Part shown: piece after piece, positions 1 to 10,265 of the stretch
Layout: the number at the start of each line of letters is the position of its first letter
Numbering within the stretch: position 1 is the stretch's first letter
Source: a virus
Direction: 5' to 3' (one strand)
DNA: 64,000 nt
Virus record (IMG/VR): IMGVR_UViG_3300025881_000006
Span: 62,001 to 126,000 of that record
The notes under the pieces: generated by a model
What the model saw: the letters and a program-made list of their open reading frames with translations, nothing else
What the model was told of the DNA's origin: nothing
The model's database searches: none
Made by a program: the position numbers and the translations under genes

Positions 1-1305
1 ACCAAGTACAACGTAAAGGTCTTTACGTAATCCAATCGGCGTCAATAACTTCTTCTTAGTTTCTATAGAGAAACCAGAATCGTAAATAGCTGAGAAAGGA
101 TAAACCGCATCGTCCATCAAGTTATATTCAGAGTTAGCAAAGTTCATTGCCTGCTCGCCGACCAATTGATCAAATGAATCAAATGACATATCGCCATTAC
201 TACCACCTGACAAATAATGCGTAGCACTATCTGTAAGTAGTATGCCGCCTTCAGAAGGTCCGACTACTTCGAATGATTGGTAAGGAGCACCATCGTAATC
301 TACTCCGCCGAACATGTTGATTGCGTGAGCACCCAATTCAAGTCCGCCAGTTGCTGTATCTTCAGCAGCATGTAGTAAATCCACAATAGCCTGTACGTAA
401 TCGCCGTACATGTTAATACTACCAAAGCTACCATACACGGGACCGAAGCCACCTGTGGTATCTGTGTCAGTATAAGCCGCATCTACGACCTTGTTGAAAG
501 ATAGCTCAGTATCAACTTTCTTATTGATAACGCCTTCTTTAAATGCAAACTCAACATATTGACCACCGTTAAGTGTCTGTTGAACTAACGCACTTGAATT
601 AGCATCTGCTCTTTCAACTACTTGTAAGCGATATAAATACGCTTCGGTTGTTTCGATGACTTCTTCATCCACAGGCACGGCAGAGCGTGTAGTAGGTGCA
701 GAAAGTCTAAAGCCTAGGTTATTACCATACGCACCAAAGTGATGTGCAGGAATTTCCATGATAGGGTAAACAGTAGAAACAGAACCATCACGTCCAACAA
801 GTGAACCAGCTTTAGGAGTAGCCGCATTGAATGCTTCACCTTCTGCCATGGCTTCAGTTAACCAACGCACTTTATAACCAGGAACCGTATCACCAGTTGC
901 TACTTTAAGACCATTGACATCTAGACGGTAAGTGCCGTCTCCATTTCTTTCATACTCAGGTACATCTGCTTCAACAACTTCACATACAAGACGTACTTTA
1001 GCTTGACTTGCGTCAGTCGGAATTATCCGCTGTACGAAAATCGCATTACCACGGGCATTAACAGTATTTGCCAATACAGTAGCATGATTCGCGAAAGGTT
1101 GTCTGTAATCGAATGACTTGGCACCGTACATTGTAGTCATATCTGAACCACTAACTAGTTGTGGTGCAGCAGGACCGCGTTCGGTAATCAAGTAAACGAA
1201 AGGAAGGTGCATCGGCAAGGCTTCTGCGACCGGTGGTGGAACTCGACGACTTAAATCGTTTATACCGGTCAGATTAGCACGTGGAGCTGCGCTCGTAATT
1301 GTCAT
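1..1305 (-). CDS. Contractile tail sheath protein, partial (C-terminal end lies outside the window)
   Basis: The reading frame is open from the start codon at 1305 to base 1, so the gene continues off the left edge; 435 codons are present. The start has an AAGGAG ribosome binding site. The N-terminal part looks like tail sheath proteins of jumbo myoviruses: a Pro-rich opening, then LPFVYLITERGP, then LVSGSDMTTMYG and a segment on filling subunits with NARGNAIFVQRI. In the family, the sheath contracts around the tail tube to drive DNA delivery. It is divergent from the gene at 1514 and next to genes in the order of phiKZ gp29 to gp24, where gp29 is the sheath (from memory). A different large virion protein is possible but less likely. 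Confidence 0.75.
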   Translation of the reverse strand, partial: MTITSAAPRANLTGINDLSRRVPPPVAEALPMHLPFVYLITERGPAAPQLVSGSDMTTMYGAKSFDYRQPFANHATVLANTVNARGNAIFVQRIIPTDASQAKVRLVCEVVEADVPEYERNGDGTYRLDVNGLKVATGDTVPGYKVRWLTEAMAEGEAFNAATPKAGSLVGRDGSVSTVYPIMEIPAHHFGAYGNNLGFRLSAPTTRSAVPVDEEVIETTEAYLYRLQVVERADANSSALVQQTLNGGQYVEFAFKEGVINKKVDTELSFNKVVDAAYTDTDTTGGFGPVYGSFGSINMYGDYVQAIVDLLHAAEDTATGGLELGAHAINMFGGVDYDGAPYQSFEVVGPSEGGILLTDSATHYLSGGSNGDMSFDSFDQLVGEQAMNFANSEYNLMDDAVYPFSAIYDSGFSIETKKKLLTPIGLRKDLYVVLG

Positions 1306-1458
1306 TTCCGACTCCTTGTTTATCCTAATTGTTATTTCAATCAGGGCTATACAAATAAAATTAATTTAGCTAAGTTAATTTTTAATGGTGAAGTAATATC
1401 TAATATTAAATCATTATACCTAATGACCAAGGCCAATTCTATATAACGACAATGTTAA

Positions 1459-1488
1459 ACGTACATCATACAGATTAGTAAATAATTA
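1459..1488 (+). promoter_or_regulatory. Variant of the recurrent ACCTACATYAT promoter motif
   Basis: ACGTACATCATA at 1459-1470 is followed by the TA-rich TTAGTAAATAATTA and then the gene at 1514. It differs from the other copies by G for C at the third position, so it may be a weaker copy. The rest of the 208-base divergent gap between the sheath gene and this gene is AT-rich with no other clear element. Confidence 0.4.
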
Positions 1489-1513
1489 CCGCTCTTACCA
1501 CAAGGAACTCCCC

Positions 1514-2440
1514 ATGATTAAAAATCCCTACAGTGCCTTTGTCACTCAACACTACCGTATGGACAAGATATATAGCGCTATCGAACCCGCTTTTATCAAA
1601 GGTGAACTGTCGTCGTTTAACGAAGTTCCAGATGGCCAAGATGTCATATATTTGATAACGAGCCGTAATGAAGATATTCCTTCCTTTGCGCACCCCATAC
1701 AGGTTCCTATCTCAGTGCGTGATGATAAGATAGTGACGGTTATAGATGCTCGTCCATTTACCCGTGTTAACAGAGATGACCCTAGTGATTACTCAGTTAC
1801 ACAATCTATGGACTTCTTCATGTCAACCCTGCGTGTTATATTAGAACGTAGTTACGATGAAGGTGAGGGCTATAAAGAACTTTACTTAGCCGGTGATGTT
1901 GCCATGTGGACTTATGTCCGTTGGATATCAACGCAGTTATCAACCCGATTAGCTTTAGACCCCGACAGCGAAATAAAGTTAAGTATGATAGTAGCGTTAC
2001 ATTACGCTAACATGCATGGTGTGACTATGGGTGACTCGGATACGGACCTAGCTAGAATAGCCACTCGTATATCTCGTATCATCAGTGTCTCTACAGAGCG
2101 TGTAATAGCCGTCATTGAAAGTTTACCCGTTATGGGTGACTTACGCTCATTGGTTGACGTTATACGTTCTACGTTGGATACACCTCGTGTTGAGAACGTT
2201 ACCCCGGCATTGATACTTAATATAGCTATCGGTTCAGCTGGTTGGCGTGGCGTTCAATCTAAAGAGATTGTAGGCATTGCATTAGAACATGCTCCAACCT
2301 GGCACGCTATGATGGTGAATGCAATTGACCATAGTACTTATAAACGTAGTGCTATCGCAGAACTTGTATTGAAGAAGTATCGCGATAAGGACAACATCCG
2401 TTCTTATACTCGTGTAATTGGTAACATTATAAGAATGTAG
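1514..2440 (+). CDS. Probable virion structural protein (phiKZ gp28 position)
   Basis: 308 residues. I recognise no domain. The protein is soluble and mixed alpha/beta, with no signal peptide or membrane segment. It is the first gene of a run of four forward genes ending in the large terminase, next to the divergent tail sheath, a place held by virion proteins in phiKZ-like phages. Its start has AAGGAA upstream. A perfect 7-bp hairpin begins at the stop codon. Function is inferred from position only. Confidence 0.6.
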   Translation: MIKNPYSAFVTQHYRMDKIYSAIEPAFIKGELSSFNEVPDGQDVIYLITSRNEDIPSFAHPIQVPISVRDDKIVTVIDARPFTRVNRDDPSDYSVTQSMDFFMSTLRVILERSYDEGEGYKELYLAGDVAMWTYVRWISTQLSTRLALDPDSEIKLSMIVALHYANMHGVTMGDSDTDLARIATRISRIISVSTERVIAVIESLPVMGDLRSLVDVIRSTLDTPRVENVTPALILNIAIGSAGWRGVQSKEIVGIALEHAPTWHAMMVNAIDHSTYKRSAIAELVLKKYRDKDNIRSYTRVIGNIIRM

Positions 2441-2455
2441 GGTAGTGATACCCTA
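2438..2455 (+). other. Hairpin overlapping a stop codon, no T-tract
   Basis: TAGGGTA and TACCCTA pair perfectly around a GTGA loop, and the stem includes the TAG stop of the preceding gene. No run of T follows, and the next gene's AGGAGG lies ten bases downstream. It may be a processing or attenuation element rather than a full terminator. Confidence 0.4.
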
Positions 2456-2475
2456 TAGTCGATTAGGAGGCGTTT

Positions 2476-5073
2476 GTGTCTGACTTCATTTCCCAGTACG
2501 GATATAGTAACATATGGTGCAATCCTTATATGGACGGTGCCGCTATTATTAAACCATTCCCATTATCACCGAAGGGAGGTACATTCGATTATATATCCCT
2601 ACCTTGGGATGGTGTTGCTATGCCCAGTCGGGATAGAAGCTATCGTGTATTTAAAATAGGACAACTGCCTCGTCAGGTGTTAAACATTGAAACTCAGTTA
2701 ATAGATTGGGTTAGAGTTGATAACGTTTGTAATGCTAATCAGTTACAATTAGATATCTATTTACAAAACGGTGTACAGATACCTAAGGTGTCGTCCTATT
2801 TACGCATCACGAAGAATCGTACGGTATTAATAGCAGTACAGGAGTATGCGGCTATGCCGGATATATACTCCCAACCAATATTCCTACGGTTCTATCGTAA
2901 TAGCTACTTTAGTTCAACTCGTGTCGATGAGTTAGCTCCACCGGTATTTAAAGTAGTGGGTGCGGTTATTACCTCTGTGGCTGACACGTTAGTCGTCCTC
3001 AATGAGTTTTATAACCATTCGTTATTAGCTGGCCATACTGAGCTGTTGATTAATGGGATAAGTAAAGGTTACTTAATTCCGGGTCAGGTTAAAGTCGGCG
3101 ATGTGTTAGAGATGGTGTATGATTCTACGGTATACCGTGATTTACGATTTACACTAAGTGATTTACCTACATTTGAATCTACGTTAGACGAACAGGTCAA
3201 GTATCTGATTCATCCTACCAAGACACCCGGTGAAGAACTTATTAACTATCGCGATGATGTAGATATCACATTGATGCAATTGGTACCGGGTAGCGAGACG
3301 GAATACTACGGTGTGACTTATCATTACAATAGAGATTTTAATCTTCGTATGGTAACACATCAAGACTACAGTCTATCTGCTAATGCCATTGATGCGTTTA
3401 TCAATAGTCATAATGACCATTTCAATACTAATGAGTTGATAGTTAATATCAGAATCAAACGTTCTGGTTATGCCCGCCCGTTAATATTCGAAGCAAACAA
3501 AGTGCATGAGTTGTATAAATTACCAGATGATGAAATAGTTTCACACATCCAAGGTCTTAATGCAAACGTACCCTTTTGGCACGCTCCTCACCTAGAGGCA
3601 TCTTCTTATACCGCAGTGATGCGATTCCTAGATGTCCCCGGTGAGATACATACTGACGTAAGTGATACTGTCTTTCGTGATTTGACGATTGAGGCTTTAG
3701 GTTATAATGCATTAGTAAATGTATTGGCTAAGAGTCCTGTAATGGGAGTGTTGGATGGCGGAGCAGTTGAGTTCAAAGTTCCTTATGCGTATCGCCACAA
3801 CAGTACGGTATATGAATACAATGCATCTGGTCGGTTAACTGGTTTCTTTTATCACACTTCTGGTACTGAATATTATCCTAATGATGAGGATACTGTACAG
3901 GTAGAGTTTGTGGTAGGTATCATGTCTGATGTCCTTGACCAACAGGTAGCGGCAGCTAACGTTCAGTTAACCCCGAATGTTAATACGCGTTACTATTTAT
4001 ATACGGCTACTGAGCCAAGTGCTTTAGACGGTACATGGGAAGATGTAACTGGTAGTGATAACTATTCTATTTCTAACGGGAACGTTGTTTGGGATATCGA
4101 TACTAGATTACAAACTCCTATCGTCAGAGGTAACGGTAGAGGTTTAGGATTGGTTCGTACGGTTGAAGATACGACAGGTTACCTATACGTGCCATTAACG
4201 GCTACTTATAAACAAGGTGGCGTTGAAGTATCTGATGCTCCTTTATTAGTATCACTTGGTAAGTTAGATGTGTGGTTAAATGGATATCCGTTAGTTCGGG
4301 ATGTTGACTTTACTATCACAGAAGACTTCACGGTGATTATCACTAATAAGTCACGTACCGTTGCAGGCAATTCACAAGAAGTCATGATTAGATTCATGAA
4401 TCATTGTACTGAGACCTTAACTCAGGATGTTGAATTTGAATTAGGTTATGTTCGACACGGTGCTTTGTCTCGTAATAATCGTTTTGATGTTCGGGATGAT
4501 AAGAATGTACGGATAGTAAGTGAAGGGAAGTTGATTCACAAAGACCAATTGGTATTCAGTGAAGATAACAACCTAACGGTGAATGGATTACGCGATGGTG
4601 CTATTTACGCCATTGAATATCAACACCCGCCTATCCATGGCGTTGCTGAAGAAACTATGGTCCGTTTAAAGCAGACAGCAGGTGAATATGACGTAGCGGT
4701 ATCCAATATCCTTACTGATAGATTGCCTGAGGAACCTAATGTGGCTCCTATCGTCTCTACAGAGCGTCATACGCTGTACAGTGTGGTAACGGCTGCCATA
4801 TTGAAGGATATGAGAGATCGTCGTCTCACGTCGCTTACAGGACGTATTACGGATGAAGACTTAGATAGTATCTTCCACCCATATCGACCCCTGCTGGAGT
4901 TTGATGTCACGCAACAAGATATCAACCCTGCATTAATATCTATTCATCCCCATCCGTTTAGGGAATCTCAAAATATTAGCATTGAGGAATACGCTGTCTT
5001 AGATAGGATAATTTCACGTTATCTTAATAACAGAGTAGATTTAACTCAATTCGTTACCGTAGGAGTGTTGTAA
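2476..5073 (+). CDS. Large virion structural protein (phiKZ gp27 position)
   Basis: 865 residues from a GTG start at 2476, five bases after a strong AGGAGG; an ATG-led frame beginning at 2474 is out of frame and is a shadow. The protein is rich in beta-strand and turn sequence, with repeated short segments of the kind found in baseplate, tail-fibre or neck proteins, but no named domain is recognisable. The TAA stop overlaps the next ATG (TAATG), so the two are translationally coupled. The role as a virion or baseplate component is inferred from composition and from its place between sheath and terminase. Confidence 0.6.
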   Translation: MSDFISQYGYSNIWCNPYMDGAAIIKPFPLSPKGGTFDYISLPWDGVAMPSRDRSYRVFKIGQLPRQVLNIETQLIDWVRVDNVCNANQLQLDIYLQNGVQIPKVSSYLRITKNRTVLIAVQEYAAMPDIYSQPIFLRFYRNSYFSSTRVDELAPPVFKVVGAVITSVADTLVVLNEFYNHSLLAGHTELLINGISKGYLIPGQVKVGDVLEMVYDSTVYRDLRFTLSDLPTFESTLDEQVKYLIHPTKTPGEELINYRDDVDITLMQLVPGSETEYYGVTYHYNRDFNLRMVTHQDYSLSANAIDAFINSHNDHFNTNELIVNIRIKRSGYARPLIFEANKVHELYKLPDDEIVSHIQGLNANVPFWHAPHLEASSYTAVMRFLDVPGEIHTDVSDTVFRDLTIEALGYNALVNVLAKSPVMGVLDGGAVEFKVPYAYRHNSTVYEYNASGRLTGFFYHTSGTEYYPNDEDTVQVEFVVGIMSDVLDQQVAAANVQLTPNVNTRYYLYTATEPSALDGTWEDVTGSDNYSISNGNVVWDIDTRLQTPIVRGNGRGLGLVRTVEDTTGYLYVPLTATYKQGGVEVSDAPLLVSLGKLDVWLNGYPLVRDVDFTITEDFTVIITNKSRTVAGNSQEVMIRFMNHCTETLTQDVEFELGYVRHGALSRNNRFDVRDDKNVRIVSEGKLIHKDQLVFSEDNNLTVNGLRDGAIYAIEYQHPPIHGVAEETMVRLKQTAGEYDVAVSNILTDRLPEEPNVAPIVSTERHTLYSVVTAAILKDMRDRRLTSLTGRITDEDLDSIFHPYRPLLEFDVTQQDINPALISIHPHPFRESQNISIEEYAVLDRIISRYLNNRVDLTQFVTVGVL

Positions 5074-6743
5074 TGTTAAATGATAGTGCCCCGGTATTTA
5101 ACTTAGACCTGAATCGTGGATTCCGAACGTGGAATATCGCTGAGATATATCAAGGTCAGTTAGATACCAATGGCTATAATAACCATGTACCTAATGTAAA
5201 TGATGCTGTCATCGACTGGGACGTCGGCCTCTTGCGGGTAACGTTTGTTAACTTGGAGACAGGTATACCCACTTTAGAACCATGGCGTATCCCTACTCGT
5301 TCAGGTGTGAGTGAACTAGATGCCATCTTAGGATTACAAGGTGCACCTAACTCAGGTGGGTTTAGAGCATACGTTAATAACGATGTAAATCCTCGACCTA
5401 TCAGTATCGATAGTCAGTTGCAGGTCTATGGTACTTCAGCTTCTCATGCTAAGATATTTCTTGGTGTGGATATCTCTGAAGAGACAGGTGATGTTATCTC
5501 TGTTCGTTATAATGAATCCGGTGATGTTATCTCTGATAATATTCCACTAGAGTCTGTAACGGTTGGTGAAGATATCACTAATGCAATAAAGACTGTACGT
5601 ACGGGTTTCGTTACTCAGCAAATTAACAACGGTGAGTTATTAACGGTTGTTATTTATAATGACAACAATACAATCTCTTCTACTGCTAGACTGTTAGCTG
5701 TGGATACGAGTTTTGTTAAACCGTCTGCTGGTGCAACTAAACACATTACCGATATTCGCGTATTGTCTCCATTTGTATCAACCGTTGCAGAACGTACTAT
5801 TAACTATCCGCACAACTTACCGCTTAACTCGGCTGGCCTAATGGGTCAAGTAGTTTATAGCGATGGTTCAGTCAAACGTGTGCTGTTATCTGGTACACGT
5901 ATGGCGTTGTTGGGTATGAAAGGTTACGTACCTTCAGTGGTAGGTCAGAGAGTTCCTTTGGTCTTAACGTATCGACTTGAAGAAGACGAAGCGTCCTTTA
6001 GTCAGTACTTGAGTAACGGTGCCATTTCCATCCCCTACTCTTTAGTTACAACTGACATTGACACTATCTACAACATCAAACTGTTTGTAGTGCCACAGTG
6101 GAAGGGTACGGTTGAAGGTTACAAGTTGCGTTACTATGCTTATAATGCTGATAGAAACTTATCGGTAGAAGTAACTGATAAGGTAGAGTTGGACGTTACC
6201 CGTTCAATGGTTTATCAACCTACTCAGTATGGTGTAGAGCAACGCATTGCTGTAGTCTTTGATTTAGTCAACCTTGGAGTAGGCTATCGTTCGGTTAGAC
6301 ATTTGCAAACGTTTGCAATCTCATTACTAGGTACCCCTACTACGGTAGATGCCCCGTACTTGATTGATTACAATGCAGATGGTGAGCGTGTGTATGGTGA
6401 AGGTGTTAATGCCATCGCATGTCAGAGTCTTAGTGACCCAAGTAAGTACGAGATAGATGTCTCTGCTGGTAAGTTAGATGTGAATGAATACCTCCGTGAT
6501 TTATTTACTCCTTCTGACCCATTAGTACTTCGTGCTACTGAAGCACAGGCCCCTAACCCTACCCATATACGGATTAAGGTAGATGGTGTAGTAACCTATC
6601 GTCCTATCAGTGAGTTTAGAGAAAGGGTCATCATTGACTTTGTACCTAATACAAGTTGTGTGGTAACGATTGAATGGGTTAAAGAAACGCCTACTAGTAA
6701 TTTATTATTAGGAATATCTCCTCTAAGTCTCGTAATAGAGTAG
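5073..6743 (+). CDS. Large virion structural protein (phiKZ gp26 position)
   Basis: 556 residues. Its ATG overlaps the stop of the preceding gene by one base, implying coupled translation and perhaps a stoichiometric complex. Like its neighbour it is strand-rich, with many short Thr/Val/Asp-rich segments and no membrane segment or obvious catalytic motif. It ends before a terminator hairpin. Likely a baseplate or tail-associated protein, by context only. Confidence 0.6.
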   Translation: MLNDSAPVFNLDLNRGFRTWNIAEIYQGQLDTNGYNNHVPNVNDAVIDWDVGLLRVTFVNLETGIPTLEPWRIPTRSGVSELDAILGLQGAPNSGGFRAYVNNDVNPRPISIDSQLQVYGTSASHAKIFLGVDISEETGDVISVRYNESGDVISDNIPLESVTVGEDITNAIKTVRTGFVTQQINNGELLTVVIYNDNNTISSTARLLAVDTSFVKPSAGATKHITDIRVLSPFVSTVAERTINYPHNLPLNSAGLMGQVVYSDGSVKRVLLSGTRMALLGMKGYVPSVVGQRVPLVLTYRLEEDEASFSQYLSNGAISIPYSLVTTDIDTIYNIKLFVVPQWKGTVEGYKLRYYAYNADRNLSVEVTDKVELDVTRSMVYQPTQYGVEQRIAVVFDLVNLGVGYRSVRHLQTFAISLLGTPTTVDAPYLIDYNADGERVYGEGVNAIACQSLSDPSKYEIDVSAGKLDVNEYLRDLFTPSDPLVLRATEAQAPNPTHIRIKVDGVVTYRPISEFRERVIIDFVPNTSCVVTIEWVKETPTSNLLLGISPLSLVIE

Positions 6744-6758
6744 TTAGCAAACATAGTA

Positions 6759-6790
6759 GGTAGGGTGTAATAACCCTACCTTTATGCCGT
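6759..6790 (+). terminator. Terminator hairpin with TTATGCCGT tail
   Basis: GGTAGGG pairs with CCCTACC around an 8-base loop (6759-6780), followed directly by TTTATGCCGT. It separates the structural trio from the terminase gene. Confidence 0.7.
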
Positions 6791-6834
6791 GATTGTATGA
6801 TACAGGGCGATTTACAGCCTTTGAGGAAACACAC

Positions 6835-9006
6835 ATGACTATTTTATTTCAAAGAGACTTTCATCAGTATCCTGATGCGATTGTAGATTTAAAAACTACC
6901 AATCAGAGCTTCTTACGTCTAGCTGAAATATACAGACGGATGGGGGTAAAGAACAACGTATTCCATCTAACCCTACTTCAACCCGAATTACAGGGCATAG
7001 ACCCACACGACCCTGACCTCGATGAAGAGACCAAGGTACGTATAGGGATTGAGTGTAAGTGGAATATATGGTATTACCTTCGTGAAGTAGTAAGAATTCC
7101 CCCTACTGCTGGTAATACACCTATTAAGTTTAAAGCTAACCGTGGTAACATCGCACTTATGTGGTGTTTCTTAAACCATATCGATTTTGCATTAATACAA
7201 CCTCGTCAGACAGGTAAGTCGGTCTCTACCGATTCCTTGATGATTTGGCTAATGATGTTTGGTATGGAGTCGTCGTACATCAACATGATTACTAAGGATA
7301 ATGACCTTAGGAAGAAAAACGTTGATAGGCTTAAAACCATACGTGACTTATTACCTAGATACTTAGTGGTAAAAGATAGACTAGATACTAATAACCAAGA
7401 GACTATCACTTATCATGCATTGGGTAATAGATACACTACTGGTGTAGCACAGGCTTCTGAATCGGGTGCTGCTAAACTAGGTCGTGGTACTACGTCACCT
7501 ATCACTCAGATAGATGAGCCACCATTTATTAGTAACATCGGTGTCACTATCCCTGCTCTATTAGCGGCAGGTTTGGCTGCACGTGAAGAAGCAAAACGTA
7601 ACAACATGCCTTATGGTAACATCTTCACCACTACTGCTGGTAAGAAGGATGACCGTGACGGTAAGTACATGTACGATATGATACATGGCGGTGCAACGTG
7701 GAGTGAGCGTTTCTATGACGCCGAAGCTTTACCAGACCTTAACCGTATTGTTAAAGCAAACTGTGCTGGTCGTAAGATTATCGTCAATGGTACTTTTAGC
7801 CATAAACAGTTAGGTAAGTCTGATAGTTGGTTACGTGAGGCAATCATCCTTACTAATGCCACCGGTGAAGAAGCAGATAGGGATTTCTTTAATAGATGGA
7901 CAAGTGGTACTCAGCGTTCCCCTCTTACGCCTAAACAAAATGACATGATATTCAACTCTGAGGTAGAGCCGGACTATGTAGAACTCATGCAGAAGACGTA
8001 CATGTTCCGCTGGTATATACCTGAAAACAAACTAAGAGAAGGTTTGGATAACGGTCACTTTGTCATGGGGCTAGATACATCAGAAGCGATTGGTGCTGAT
8101 GGCATGGGTTTAATTATTACAGATGTAAGAGATTTATCTGTAGTGGGCGCAGCCTCCATTAGTGAAACTAACCTAATCACCTTTGCTAAATTCATAGCTC
8201 AAATACTTATTGCGTATAAGACGATTACATTAATCATTGAACGTAAGTCAACGGGTATTGCTATTATCGATGCACTTCTAATAGAACTGCCAGCAGCAGG
8301 TGAAGACCCATTTAAGCGTATGTATAACCGCGTAGTAGATGAATCTTTAGAACGTAAGAATGAGTTTAAAGAGATATGTCAAGATGTGCGCTATCGTACT
8401 CCTGAGTTCTATGCGATGTATAAGAAAGACTTTGGGTTTGTTACCAACGCTCAATCACGTGCCTTGCTTTATGGTAACGTGTTACAGAACGCTGTTAAGA
8501 ATGCCGGTCATTTAGTACAAGATAAAGTACTCTCTTCTGAGATACGCGGTTTGGTTACTAAGAACGGTAGGATTGACCATGCATCTTCTGGTAATGATGA
8601 TACTGTAATCGCATGGCTATTGACACATTGGTTTGTCACTAACGCCCGACGTTTAGACTTCTACGGTATACCCGCTAATCAATGTATGGTATTAGTAGGG
8701 GGTGATAATACTGAGATGGACCAAGCATCAGTTATGCTTCGTGCTCGTCAAAGTAGAACCCGTGAAGAGATTGCTGGCATTATGGAAGAGCTTAAGGTAG
8801 TGCAGGTGGGCTTTAAGTTAGCCAAGTTAGAACGTAGGTTGAAAATGCTAACACGTGAAACCAAGTTAGATGGTGGTGAAGCGTTAAGTTTCGATGCGTT
8901 ATTAAAACAAGCCGCTGATGCAAGAAGTAATAGACTTAAAGGTAATAAGTCTCACTCTAAAGCTAAGCCGTTTAAAATGTCAAACATTTGGGGCCGTGCA
9001 GCCTAG
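6835..9006 (+). CDS. terL: Terminase large subunit (packaging ATPase and nuclease)
   Basis: 723 residues. I chose ATG 6835 because GAGGAAA lies eight bases upstream; an in-frame ATG at 6793 has no such site. The N-terminal ATPase domain carries a Walker A of the form QPRQTGKS near residues 122-129 and a Walker B ITQIDEP with Asp227-Glu228. The C-terminal RNase H-like nuclease shows GLDTSE (Asp414), IIERKSTG (Glu469) and a late GNDDT (Asp588-589), the usual three acidic positions. The enzyme would cut concatemeric DNA and pump it into the prohead. No small terminase subunit is recognisable nearby, as is usual for phiKZ relatives. Confidence 0.93.
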   Translation: MTILFQRDFHQYPDAIVDLKTTNQSFLRLAEIYRRMGVKNNVFHLTLLQPELQGIDPHDPDLDEETKVRIGIECKWNIWYYLREVVRIPPTAGNTPIKFKANRGNIALMWCFLNHIDFALIQPRQTGKSVSTDSLMIWLMMFGMESSYINMITKDNDLRKKNVDRLKTIRDLLPRYLVVKDRLDTNNQETITYHALGNRYTTGVAQASESGAAKLGRGTTSPITQIDEPPFISNIGVTIPALLAAGLAAREEAKRNNMPYGNIFTTTAGKKDDRDGKYMYDMIHGGATWSERFYDAEALPDLNRIVKANCAGRKIIVNGTFSHKQLGKSDSWLREAIILTNATGEEADRDFFNRWTSGTQRSPLTPKQNDMIFNSEVEPDYVELMQKTYMFRWYIPENKLREGLDNGHFVMGLDTSEAIGADGMGLIITDVRDLSVVGAASISETNLITFAKFIAQILIAYKTITLIIERKSTGIAIIDALLIELPAAGEDPFKRMYNRVVDESLERKNEFKEICQDVRYRTPEFYAMYKKDFGFVTNAQSRALLYGNVLQNAVKNAGHLVQDKVLSSEIRGLVTKNGRIDHASSGNDDTVIAWLLTHWFVTNARRLDFYGIPANQCMVLVGGDNTEMDQASVMLRARQSRTREEIAGIMEELKVVQVGFKLAKLERRLKMLTRETKLDGGEALSFDALLKQAADARSNRLKGNKSHSKAKPFKMSNIWGRAA

Positions 9007-9070
9007 TAGATTAAAACATACGTCGGCTAGGTATGTAACGGTTTAACAAATAATAAAAGGTGAAAATGCA

Positions 9071-10228
9071 ATGCAAGATATTGTTGAGTATATTAAGGGC
9101 ACTATTAGTGATATGGGCTCTGCGGATGTAGTGTCGGAAATATGTAAACCTAAGGGTGTATATAAACCGCATTTACATATGGCTATTGAGAAGGTTCAGG
9201 AAGAGGGTCTAGAAGAACTCACTACCCGTCAGATAGCATCTTTAATATCGTTAGATGAAGTTTTCTTTAAGTATAACTTTAAAGACAAACCTATTAACAC
9301 TGACCGCATCCTACGTGAAATCGTTGAACTTAACAAACATGAATGGTTTGTTAGAATTCCAGAATGGTTAAACACTGCCGTATTGCAATTGGTAGCTTCA
9401 GAAGAATATAATCATAAGGTCGTATTAAGTGTAAGGACTCCTTACTTTGATAAAGACTCTACTGACATTCCTTCGATGACTACCGCTATATCCCACATAC
9501 AGCCTTCCACGTGGAGCACTGTAGATATAATGACGTTGTTTGGTCCACAGGTAGTTAAGTTAAAACTAATGCCTGCATTGGAATACGCTGACTTCATTAA
9601 TATGTTCAAAGAGCTTGTAACGGTTAAGTGTCAAGTAACGGGTGAGTTAATATCTAAGCTACCTATCTCTTTAAGTGCTGAAGATAAAGCTTTCTTAGAA
9701 TCTGGTACATTACCACAAACTCCAGCGTTGATTCGTGAGTTGACAATATTAGCAACGTCTACTACGCCTTACTCTGCCATGTTGACCTATATCTTAAAAC
9801 GCGTTACTGATTTAGACAGTATAAACAGTGAAGCGTTAATTAGCTATCGTGCTCAGATGATGGATAAAGATGTTAAGATTGGAGCAATGTGTCTAGGTAA
9901 TGGTAAGTTGATGTTAACTTCTAGACAGATACAAAATGCAATTAACAAATTGTGTTTAAAGTACTCTACTATCTTAGATGGCATTACTGCTAAAACATTG
10001 TTCTATAACGACTATACGGTCTGGGACCAATTACGTTATGTATCTGGTGATGTGGCAGAGGCTGCCTTTCAAATGCATCAATCGACTAACTACTGCGTAG
10101 AAGCTGCTAAAAGATTTAAACCAGCAGGTAAGTCCAAAGCTAAAGCTAAACCTAAGGCAACTCCTAAAGCTAAAGCTGCTATTAAGCCTAAGTCTACCAA
10201 GAAGCCTGTTGCTAAGAAAACAGCATAG
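9071..10228 (+). CDS. Unknown protein with a Lys/Ala/Pro-rich C-terminal tail
   Basis: 385 residues. The first about 350 residues have no recognised domain. The last about 35 are an alternation of Lys, Ala and Pro like a histone H1 tail, likely disordered and able to bind DNA or RNA electrostatically. It follows the terminase gene after a short gap and ends at a terminator shared with the convergent gene. In phiKZ this is the gp24 position. A virion or DNA-packaging role is possible but is inference. Confidence 0.6.
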   Translation: MQDIVEYIKGTISDMGSADVVSEICKPKGVYKPHLHMAIEKVQEEGLEELTTRQIASLISLDEVFFKYNFKDKPINTDRILREIVELNKHEWFVRIPEWLNTAVLQLVASEEYNHKVVLSVRTPYFDKDSTDIPSMTTAISHIQPSTWSTVDIMTLFGPQVVKLKLMPALEYADFINMFKELVTVKCQVTGELISKLPISLSAEDKAFLESGTLPQTPALIRELTILATSTTPYSAMLTYILKRVTDLDSINSEALISYRAQMMDKDVKIGAMCLGNGKLMLTSRQIQNAINKLCLKYSTILDGITAKTLFYNDYTVWDQLRYVSGDVAEAAFQMHQSTNYCVEAAKRFKPAGKSKAKAKPKATPKAKAAIKPKSTKKPVAKKTA

Positions 10229-10231
10229 ACA

Positions 10232-10265
10232 AGAGCATCCCGTTATGGGATGCTCTTTATGCCGT
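10232..10265 (+). terminator. Strong terminator between convergent genes
   Basis: AGAGCATCCC pairs perfectly with GGGATGCTCT around GTTAT, followed by TTATGCCGT. The end of the convergent minus-strand gene lies inside the hairpin, so it can serve both strands. Confidence 0.8.
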
